Part shown: piece by piece, positions 6,667 through 10,927 of the stretch
How positions within the stretch are numbered: the first letter of the stretch is position 1
Layout: each line of letters opens with the position of its first letter
NCBI GenBank assembly: GCA_047974135.1
Contig: JBKECC010000045.1
Coordinates: 1 to 10,927 of the forward strand
From: JAIRQK01 sp047974135
GTDB taxonomy: Bacteria; Campylobacterota; Campylobacteria; Campylobacterales; Campylobacteraceae
Direction of reading: 5' to 3'
DNA: 10,927 nucleotides
Program-made: the position numbers and the translations under genes
Notes under the pieces: generated by a model
Told to the model about the DNA's origin: nothing
The model's input: only the letters and a program-made list of their open reading frames with translations
Database searches by the model: none

Positions 6667-7434
6667 ATGGCTATAAATATTCGAAACTTCAAAGAGATAC
6701 AAAAACTTGCAACTGCATCTCGTGCAGTTGCAAAAACTCTCAATTATCTAAAAAATGAATTACATATAGGAATGAGTTTAAAAGAGATAAACAAACTTGG
6801 TGAAGAGTATATAAAATCTCTTGGAGCAAGACCTTCTTTTAAAGGATTATATGGATTTCCAGCTGGAGTGATTACCTCTGTAAATGAAGTGATTATTCAC
6901 GGTATTCCTGATGATTATAAGCTAAAAGATGGTGATATAATAAGTCTTGATATTGGAACTGAAATCGATGGTTGGTATGGAGATGCTGCTATTACTGCTG
7001 GCGTTGGTGAAATATCACAACTTGATAAAGACTTAATTGCTTGTTCTTATGATTCACTTATGTATGGCATAAGCATCATCGAAGAAGGAATGCATTTTAA
7101 AGAGTTATCTCATGAAATTGAAAAGTTTATTCTTGCTCGAGGTTTTGTACCACTTCGTGGCTTTTGTGGACACGGTATTGGAAAAAAACCACACGAAGAG
7201 CCAGAAATTCCTAACTATTTAGAGGGAACAAAAACAAATCAAGGACCAAAAATAAAAAACGGAATGGTTTTTTGTATTGAACCTATGATATGTCAAAAAG
7301 ATGGAACTCCAAAAATTTTGGAAGATAAGTGGGCAGTTGTATCTGTTGATGGGCTTCGTGGAAGTCACTATGAACATACAGTAGCGATGATTGATAAAAA
7401 GCCAAAAATTTTATCATTAGATGAAGAATTTTAA
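6667..7434 (+). CDS. map: Type I methionine aminopeptidase
   Basis: The 255-residue product has the pita-bread fold sequence pattern of MetAP type I (E. coli 264). It removes the initiator methionine from new cytosolic proteins when the second residue is small. The expected metal ligands are visible: D95 (LDIG), D106 (GWYGDAA), H169 (CGHGIG), E205 (CIEPM) and E236 (HYEHT). The substrate histidines are H78 (IIHGIP) and H176 (KKPHEEP). No N-terminal extension with a zinc finger is present, so it is the short bacterial form. Its start is 3 nt after the secY stop with no obvious Shine-Dalgarno, suggesting coupled translation. secY-map-infA order is common in bacteria; the adk gene found between secY and map in Firmicutes is absent here. 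Confidence 0.98.
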   Translation: MAINIRNFKEIQKLATASRAVAKTLNYLKNELHIGMSLKEINKLGEEYIKSLGARPSFKGLYGFPAGVITSVNEVIIHGIPDDYKLKDGDIISLDIGTEIDGWYGDAAITAGVGEISQLDKDLIACSYDSLMYGISIIEEGMHFKELSHEIEKFILARGFVPLRGFCGHGIGKKPHEEPEIPNYLEGTKTNQGPKIKNGMVFCIEPMICQKDGTPKILEDKWAVVSVDGLRGSHYEHTVAMIDKKPKILSLDEEF

Positions 7435-7446
7435 ACGGGAGGAAAA

Positions 7447-7665
7447 ATGGCGAAAGATGATGTAATTGAGATTGATGGTAAAGTGATTGAAGCATTACCA
7501 AATGCTACATTCAAAGTTGAACTTGATAACAAACATGTTATTTTGTGTCATATAGCTGGCAAGATGAGAATGCACTACATTAAAATCATGCCAGGAGACA
7601 AAGTAAAGGTGGAGTTAACTCCTTACAGTTTAGATAAAGGCAGAATAACTTATAGATATAAGTAA
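7447..7665 (+). CDS. infA: Translation initiation factor IF-1
   Basis: The 72-residue product has the exact usual IF-1 length and is a single S1/OB-fold domain. It begins MAKDDVIEIDGKVIEALPNA, with KVELDNKHVILCHIAGKMR at 23-41 and a PGDKVKVELTPYSLDKGRI strand pair at 49-67. IF-1 sits in the A site of the 30S subunit and supports IF-2 and IF-3 during start-codon selection. GGGAGG at 7437-7442 is a very strong ribosome binding site close to ATG 7447. A 165-nt non-coding gap with hairpins follows, so infA may be the last gene of one transcript or be read through into the alpha genes. Confidence 0.98.
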   Translation: MAKDDVIEIDGKVIEALPNATFKVELDNKHVILCHIAGKMRMHYIKIMPGDKVKVELTPYSLDKGRITYRYK

Positions 7666-7677
7666 GCTATCAGCTTA
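7663..7677 (+). repeat. Short inverted repeat across the infA stop codon
   Basis: TAAGCT (7663-7668) and AGCTTA (7672-7677) form a perfect 6-bp inverted repeat around ATC, and the left arm begins with the infA stop codon. The 3' side runs AAAATATG, with no T-tract, so it is not a standard intrinsic terminator. It could be a weak 3'-end stabiliser or chance. Confidence 0.35.
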
Positions 7678-7684
7678 AAATATG

Positions 7685-7690
7685 TATAAT
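7685..7690 (+). promoter_or_regulatory. Candidate sigma-70 -10 box (TATAAT) upstream of rpmJ
   Basis: A perfect TATAAT lies 20 nt after the infA stop, preceded by TATG. Campylobacterota housekeeping promoters depend mainly on the -10 box and often lack a recognisable -35, and none is visible here. A transcript from it would begin near 7697 and carry a leader of about 135 nt, including both large hairpins, before rpmJ. In AT-rich DNA such hexamers occur by chance, so confidence is moderate. Confidence 0.4.
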
Positions 7691-7717
7691 TACGGCTTTT
7701 TGTAAGACTATATGAAG

Positions 7718-7754
7718 AATTATTGAAAAAGTTACCACTATTTTTTCAATAATT
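7718..7754 (+). repeat. Perfect 13-bp inverted repeat between infA and rpmJ
   Basis: AATTATTGAAAAA (7718-7730) and its exact complement TTTTTCAATAATT (7742-7754) flank an 11-nt loop GTTACCACTAT. With only one G-C pair, the RNA stem is long but weak. It does not look like a classic terminator because the stem lacks a G-C core, although its 3' arm starts with six T residues. It could be an RNA leader element or a DNA binding site for a dimeric regulator. Confidence 0.6.
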
Positions 7755-7779
7755 GGTTTAGATAAAATTCTCTAAACCA
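7754..7779 (+). repeat. Perfect 9-bp inverted repeat upstream of rpmJ, overlapping a -10-like TAAAAT
   Basis: TGGTTTAGA (7754-7762) and TCTAAACCA (7771-7779) form a perfect inverted repeat around TAAAATTC. It shares one base with the preceding 13-bp repeat, so the two hairpins stack end to end. TAAAAT at 7763-7768 in the loop resembles a -10 box, with T-runs upstream at 7741-7746 and 7757-7759. If it is a promoter, the repeat would be an operator-like palindrome around its -10. The right arm can instead pair partly with a downstream TGGTT at 7784-7788. Confidence 0.55.
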
Positions 7780-7830
7780 CTTCTGGTTAAGCTCAATTTT
7801 AGTGGAAAAAAAGTTTGGGAGACAACCAAG

Positions 7831-7944
7831 ATGAAAGTACGCCCTTCAGTAAAAACGATGTGCGATAAGTGCAAGGTGATCAAACGCAAAGGTATCGTTA
7901 GAGTAATTTGCGTAAATCCAAAACATAAACAACGACAAGGATAA
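7831..7944 (+). CDS. rpmJ: 50S ribosomal protein L36, zinc-binding type
   Basis: This 37-codon gene encodes a product starting MKVRPSVKTMCDKCK and ending NPKHKQRQG. It is the standard 37-residue C+ form of L36, with zinc ligands C11, C14, C27 and H32. L36 is the smallest 50S protein and helps fold 23S rRNA near the L7/L12 stalk base. GGGAG at 7817-7821, 9 nt upstream, is the ribosome binding site. The last codons (CAA GGA TAA) contain the AAGGA that serves rpsM, whose ATG is only 5 nt after the stop. It is the first gene after the structured leader and may be controlled from it. Several arginine codons are CGC or CGA, unlike the AGA-rich neighbours, but the gene is too short to read much into this. 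Confidence 0.98.
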   Translation: MKVRPSVKTMCDKCKVIKRKGIVRVICVNPKHKQRQG

Positions 7945-7949
7945 AAGAC

Positions 7950-8318
7950 ATGGCAAGAATTGCAGGTGTAGATTTACCTAATAAAAAGAGAATAGAGTAT
8001 GGACTAACCTATATCTATGGCATTGGTCTTCACACTTCTCGTTTGATTTTAGATGCAACAGGTATCTCTTATGATAAGAGAGTTCATGAGTTAAGTGAAG
8101 ATGAAAATGCTGCTATAAGAAACGAAATTCAAGCACATTATGTGGTTGAAGGTGATCTTAGAAAAAGCGTAGCAATGGACATCAAATCATTAATGGATTT
8201 AGGCAGTTATAGAGGTATTAGACACAGAAAAGGTCTTCCTGTTCGTGGTCAAAAAACTAAAACAAATGCTCGTACTCGTAAGGGTAAGAAAAAAACTGTT
8301 GGCGCAAAAGCTAAATAG
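7950..8318 (+). CDS. rpsM: 30S ribosomal protein S13
   Basis: The 122-residue product (E. coli 118) begins MARIAGVDLPNKKRIEYGLTY, which is broken only by length limits, and its helical N-terminal domain contains a helix-two-turn-helix with IYGIG at 22-26. The C-terminal signature RHRKGLPVRGQKTKTNARTR lies at residues 91-110, followed by a lysine-rich tail that reaches the P-site tRNA. S13 is in the 30S head and forms the intersubunit bridges with L5. AAGGATAA at 7937-7944, the rpmJ end, is the ribosome binding site. In E. coli the S4 repressor acts on the mRNA just before rpsM; here the 5-nt gap leaves no room for such a fold, so any S4 control would more likely sit before rpmJ. Confidence 0.98.
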   Translation: MARIAGVDLPNKKRIEYGLTYIYGIGLHTSRLILDATGISYDKRVHELSEDENAAIRNEIQAHYVVEGDLRKSVAMDIKSLMDLGSYRGIRHRKGLPVRGQKTKTNARTRKGKKKTVGAKAK

Positions 8319-8334
8319 GTCAAGGATAAAATAG

Positions 8335-8727
8335 ATGGCAAAAAGAAAAGTAGTAAGAAAAAAAGTTGTCAAAAAAAGCATCGCTAAAGGTGTTGTCTAT
8401 GTATCTGCGACATTTAACAACACAGTTGTAACAGTTACAGATGAGATGGGCAATGTTATTGCTTGGAGTAGTGCAGGTAGCCTTGGATTCAAAGGTAGCA
8501 AAAAATCAACTCCTTATGCAGCTCAACAAGCAGTTGAAGATGCATTAGTAAAAGCAAAAGATCACGGCATCAAAGAAGTTGGCATAAAAGTTCAAGGACC
8601 GGGAAGCGGTCGTGAAACAGCGGTAAAAAGTATCGGTGCAAGCGATGGTATCAAAGTAACATATTTAAAAGATATTACTCCATTACCTCACAATGGATGT
8701 CGTCCACCAAAACGTCGTCGTGTGTAA
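8335..8727 (+). CDS. rpsK: 30S ribosomal protein S11
   Basis: The 130-residue product (E. coli 129) belongs to the 30S platform, where S11 lines the mRNA exit channel and contacts S7 and the E-site. The basic N-terminus KRKVVRKKVVKKS, SATFNNTVVTVTDEMGN at 24-40, WSSAGSLGFKGSKKSTPYA at 44-62 and the C-terminal LPHNGCRPPKRRRV at 117-130 are all canonical. The asparagine of the HNG motif is at position 120. The ribosome binding site is in AAGGATAAAATAGATG at 8322-8337, identical over 16 nt to the rplO start. A 69-nt gap follows before rpsD. Confidence 0.98.
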   Translation: MAKRKVVRKKVVKKSIAKGVVYVSATFNNTVVTVTDEMGNVIAWSSAGSLGFKGSKKSTPYAAQQAVEDALVKAKDHGIKEVGIKVQGPGSGRETAVKSIGASDGIKVTYLKDITPLPHNGCRPPKRRRV

Positions 8728-8796
8728 GTTTGTAAACTAACGCTCAAAATAATTGAATATTTTTTTGGTTTTTTAAAGATATAGGAGAAATAAAAA
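8728..8796 (+). promoter_or_regulatory. T-rich rpsK-rpsD spacer, possible rpsD leader
   Basis: This 69-nt gap has no reading frame I can support. It contains TATTTTTTTGGTTTTTTAAAGATATAGG from about 8758, a run of T residues in two blocks, then AGGAG at 8783-8787 as the rpsD ribosome binding site, 9 nt before the ATG. Upstream T-blocks of this kind are a feature of Campylobacterota promoters, but no convincing TATAAT stands at the right place. An untranslated leader or a processing region is equally possible. Confidence 0.3.
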
Positions 8797-9423
8797 ATGG
8801 CAAGATATAGAGGACCTGTTGAAAAACTTGAGCGCCGACTTGGTGTGAGCCTTGCATTAAAAGGTGAAAGAAGATTAGCAGGTAAAAGTGCGCTTGATAA
8901 AAGACCTTATGCTCCAGGGCAACATGGTCAAAGAAGAACAAAACTTAGCGAGTATGGACTACAATTAAAAGAGAAACAAAAAGCTAAATTTATGTATGGT
9001 ATTTCTGAAAAACAATTTAGAAAACTTTTCCAAGATGCAAAGAGAAAAGAAGGAAATACTGGAGAAAACTTAATAGCATTTATCGAACAAAGATTAGATA
9101 ATGTTGTTTATAGAATGGGTTTTGCAACAACAAGAAGATTTGCAAGACAAATCGTAACTCACGGACATATTTTAGTAGATGGTAGTAAAGTTGACATTCC
9201 ATCTTTTAGAGTAAAACCAGGACAAAAAATTGAAGTTTGTGAAAAAAGTAAAAAAAATGCACAAATTCAAAGATCGCTTGATCTTACTGCTCAAACAGGA
9301 ATCGTTTCTTGGGTTGATATAGATAAAGATAAAGTGTTTGGTATTTTTACAAGATTACCTGAAAGAGCTGAAGTTATCATTCCAATTGAAGAGAGATTGA
9401 TTGTAGAGCTCTACTCTAAATAA
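8797..9423 (+). CDS. rpsD: 30S ribosomal protein S4 (zinc-free form)
   Basis: The 208-residue product (E. coli 206) starts MARYRGPVEKLERRLGV. S4 starts 30S assembly by binding the 5' domain of 16S rRNA, helps form the mRNA entry pore, and in E. coli represses the alpha operon. The S4 RNA-binding domain spans about residues 97-160, with QRLDNVVYRMGFATTRRFAR at 98-117 and HGHILVDGSKVDIPSF at 122-137. The N-terminal domain lacks the cysteine set seen in zinc-binding S4, so this is the C- form, unlike S14 and L36 in the same cluster. The 3' end has tandem stops (TAATAA). It keeps the order rpsK-rpsD-rpoA. Confidence 0.98.
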   Translation: MARYRGPVEKLERRLGVSLALKGERRLAGKSALDKRPYAPGQHGQRRTKLSEYGLQLKEKQKAKFMYGISEKQFRKLFQDAKRKEGNTGENLIAFIEQRLDNVVYRMGFATTRRFARQIVTHGHILVDGSKVDIPSFRVKPGQKIEVCEKSKKNAQIQRSLDLTAQTGIVSWVDIDKDKVFGIFTRLPERAEVIIPIEERLIVELYSK

Positions 9424-9440
9424 TAAGGAGTATTGTTAAG

Positions 9441-10454
9441 ATGAGTAAAACAAACGTATCAGCATATATGCCAACCGAGCTTGAAGTTTTAAGCTTAAGT
9501 GAAAAAGTAGTTAAGATTAGTGCTTACCCTTTTCAAGCAGGATTTGGTATTACAATAGCACATCCATTAAGACGTCTACTTTATAGTAGTACAGTAGGTT
9601 TTGCAACAACTTCAGTTAAAATCGAAGGCGTAACTCATGAGTTTGATAGCATGAGAGGTATGCTTGAAGATGTTGCACACTTCATTATTAATCTTAAAAC
9701 TATCCGTTTTAAAATTAAAGGAAGTGAAAACCGTGTAGTTGCAAACTACTCTTTTAAGGGACCAAAAGAGATAAGAGGAGCTGATTTATCAAATAATGAG
9801 CTTCAAATTGTAACTCCAGATGCATATCTGGCTACTTTAAATGAAGATGCAGAACTAAACTTTAGCGTTGTTGTTGAAAAAGGAATAGGTTATATTCCAA
9901 GTGAACTAACAAGAGAGAGTTTAGGTGATGGATATATAGCACTTGATGCATTTTTTACACCAGTTCAAAAAGTTGTTTATGATATCGAAAATGTTTTAGT
10001 TGAAGATAGTCCAGATTTTGAAAAAGTAGTTTTTACAATCGAAACAGATGGGCAAATCTCACCAATTGATGCATTCAAAGATTCATTAAAAGCTTTGAGC
10101 GACCAAATGGCAGTATTTAATGGCGTTTATGATGCAACTATAGTAAAAAAAGAGACACCAGCTCATAATGGCGGCGAGTTTTCAAAATTGTTACAAAATA
10201 TAAGTGAACTAAACCTAAGCGTTAGAAGCTTTAACTCACTTGATAAAGCTGAGATAAAATTTGTAGCAGAACTTGCACTTATGAGTGACAATGATCTTAA
10301 AAATTTAAAAAATTTAGGCAAAAAATCTCTTGATGAGATTAAAGCTGTAATGGAAGAGATTGGCTACCCTATAGGAACTCCATTTTCTTCAGAAAATGCT
10401 ACCGCTCTTAAAAAGAGAGTTAGCGAATTAAAATCAGAAGCAACTAAGGGATAA
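9441..10454 (+). CDS. rpoA: DNA-directed RNA polymerase subunit alpha
   Basis: The 337-residue product (E. coli 329) has both alpha domains. The N-terminal domain, about 1-235, dimerises and assembles beta and beta'; GFGITIAHPLRRLLYSS at 34-50 is the conserved dimer and beta-contact region. A linker rich in polar residues (about 236-252) leads to the C-terminal domain, about 253-315, with LSVRSFNSLDKAEI at 259-272, where R262 and N265 correspond to DNA-binding R265 and N268 of E. coli, and LGKKSLDEIKAVMEE at 292-306. The charged tail after 315 is longer than in E. coli. The ribosome binding site AAGGAG lies at 9425-9430, 10 nt upstream. It sits between rpsD and rplQ as in most bacteria. Confidence 0.98.
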   Translation: MSKTNVSAYMPTELEVLSLSEKVVKISAYPFQAGFGITIAHPLRRLLYSSTVGFATTSVKIEGVTHEFDSMRGMLEDVAHFIINLKTIRFKIKGSENRVVANYSFKGPKEIRGADLSNNELQIVTPDAYLATLNEDAELNFSVVVEKGIGYIPSELTRESLGDGYIALDAFFTPVQKVVYDIENVLVEDSPDFEKVVFTIETDGQISPIDAFKDSLKALSDQMAVFNGVYDATIVKKETPAHNGGEFSKLLQNISELNLSVRSFNSLDKAEIKFVAELALMSDNDLKNLKNLGKKSLDEIKAVMEEIGYPIGTPFSSENATALKKRVSELKSEATKG

Positions 10455-10457
10455 CCA

Positions 10458-10808
10458 ATGAGACATAAACACGGATATAGAAAACTAGGTCGCACATCTT
10501 CTCATAGAGGTGCGCTACTTAAAAATTTATCTATTGCTATTATTAAAAGTGAAAAAATTGAAACTACACTTCCAAAAGCTAAAGAGTTAAGAGGTTTTAT
10601 TGAAAAACTAATTACTCGTGCTAAAAAAGGTGATTTCAATGCTCACAGAAGTATTTTTGCTGCTCTTCAAGATAAAGAAGCTACAAACAAATTGGTTGTA
10701 GAAATAGCTCCAAAATACACTGAGAGAAACGGTGGCTACACTAGAATCACAAAAACAAGACTAAGACGCGGCGACGCTGCTGAATTAGCAATTATAGAAT
10801 TAGTATAA
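10458..10808 (+). CDS. rplQ: 50S ribosomal protein L17
   Basis: The 116-residue product (E. coli 127) starts MRHKHGYRKLGRTSSHRGAL, the invariant L17 opening, and ends with YTERNGGYTRITKTRLRRGD (87-106) plus AAELAIIELV. L17 lies near the peptide exit side of the 50S subunit by L22 and L32. AAGGGAT at the rpoA end, about 5 nt before the ATG, is the ribosome binding site, and the gap from rpoA is 3 nt. It is the last gene of the cluster, followed 9 nt later by a hairpin. Confidence 0.98.
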   Translation: MRHKHGYRKLGRTSSHRGALLKNLSIAIIKSEKIETTLPKAKELRGFIEKLITRAKKGDFNAHRSIFAALQDKEATNKLVVEIAPKYTERNGGYTRITKTRLRRGDAAELAIIELV

Positions 10809-10817
10809 TTTTTTAAA

Positions 10818-10849
10818 TTTCCTCATGTAGAGATTCTCTCATGAGGAAA
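10818..10849 (+). terminator. Hairpin after rplQ, probable transcription end of the cluster
   Basis: TTTCCTCATG (10818-10827) pairs perfectly with CATGAGGAAA (10840-10849). Inside it, AGAG (10829-10832) pairs with CTCT (10836-10839) around ATT, leaving one bulged T at 10828. That makes a nearly perfect 14-bp stem. The 3' flank is ACTTTCTTC, T-rich but without an uninterrupted U-tract, so termination strength is uncertain. Its place just past the last operon gene supports the role. A hairpin this symmetric could also serve a convergent gene beyond the window. Confidence 0.65.
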
Positions 10850-10927
10850 ACTTTCTTCAATCTTTTTCCTTCAATACTTTAAATATTTTCTACATGTAAG
10901 CTTTAAATAAATTACGCATCTTTTTTG
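10850..10927. other. Non-coding tail of the window
   Basis: After the hairpin about 78 nt remain, very AT-rich, with no frame I can support. CTTTAAATA occurs twice (10877-10885 and 10901-10909). On the minus strand a frame ending K-K-D-A-stop enters from the right edge, which could be the end of a convergent gene, but four codons prove nothing. Confidence 0.3.

Noticed and set aside
7663..7710. Intrinsic terminator directly after infA
   Set aside because: The 6-bp TAAGCT/AGCTTA hairpin is followed by AAAATATG, and the nearest T5 (7696-7701 region) is about 20 nt away, so it lacks terminator geometry.
2357..9000. Other minus-strand open frames of 60-111 codons (for example 2357-2692, 3045-3362, 4372-4662, 5481-5717, 8744-8941)
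   Set aside because: All are antisense shadows of ribosomal-protein genes or secY, with no recognisable domain and no intergenic support.
10891..10898. TACATGTA palindrome and CTTTAAATA pair as an operator for a downstream gene
   Set aside because: An 8-bp palindrome is expected by chance in AT-rich DNA, and no downstream gene is visible to be regulated.
1..10927. CRISPR arrays, insertion sequences, tRNA or rRNA genes, phage or defence genes
   Set aside because: No regularly spaced repeats, transposase, cloverleaf or rRNA-like sequence was seen; coding density is nearly complete and all genes are core housekeeping genes.

Overview
The window is one long run of tightly packed, same-strand (+) genes for translation and transcription: the 3' part of the S10 operon, then the whole spc and alpha ribosomal-protein operons. 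Gene content and protein sequences point to Campylobacterota (the former epsilonproteobacteria). The DNA is AT-rich, roughly one third G+C by eye. S3, S13, L16 and L29 read like Campylobacter/Helicobacter/Sulfurimonas-type proteins. No rpmD (L30) lies between rpsE and rplO, L24 is short (77 aa), and secY-map-infA-rpmJ run directly into rpsM. I cannot fix the genus from sequence alone. From memory, Campylobacter jejuni has the infA/rpmJ-rplQ block apart from secY, so this joined layout fits other members of the phylum better.

Layout. 1-226: end of rplV (L22), cut by the window edge. 228-2394: rpsC, rplP, rpmC, rpsQ, rplN, rplX (rest of S10 and start of spc), with overlaps or gaps of 0-15 nt. 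2397-6663: rplE, rpsN, rpsH, an 88-nt gap, rplF, rplR, rpsE, rplO, secY. 6667-7665: map (methionine aminopeptidase) and infA (IF-1). 7666-7830: a 165-nt non-coding gap, the largest internal one, with an AT-rich -10-like element and several inverted repeats. 7831-10808: rpmJ (37 aa), rpsM, rpsK, a 69-nt T-rich gap, rpsD, rpoA, rplQ. 10809-10927: a strong hairpin just after rplQ, most likely the end of the transcription unit, then about 75 nt with no gene I can support.

The genes work together: twenty of the 24 encode subunits of the 30S and 50S particles. SecY forms the membrane channel for exported and inserted nascent chains, Map removes the first methionine from new proteins, IF-1 helps start translation, and RpoA is the scaffold and activator contact of RNA polymerase. 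Most genes have a clear Shine-Dalgarno sequence. Several junctions overlap (rplP/rpmC, rpsQ/rplN, rplN/rplX, rplO/secY), which suggests translational coupling.

I found no undescribed multigene system: this is core housekeeping DNA. The best lead is the structured infA-rpmJ intergenic region, which could be an internal promoter and/or an autoregulatory ribosomal-protein leader. Smaller leads are the rpsH-rplF and rpsK-rpsD gaps and a repeated translation-start block.
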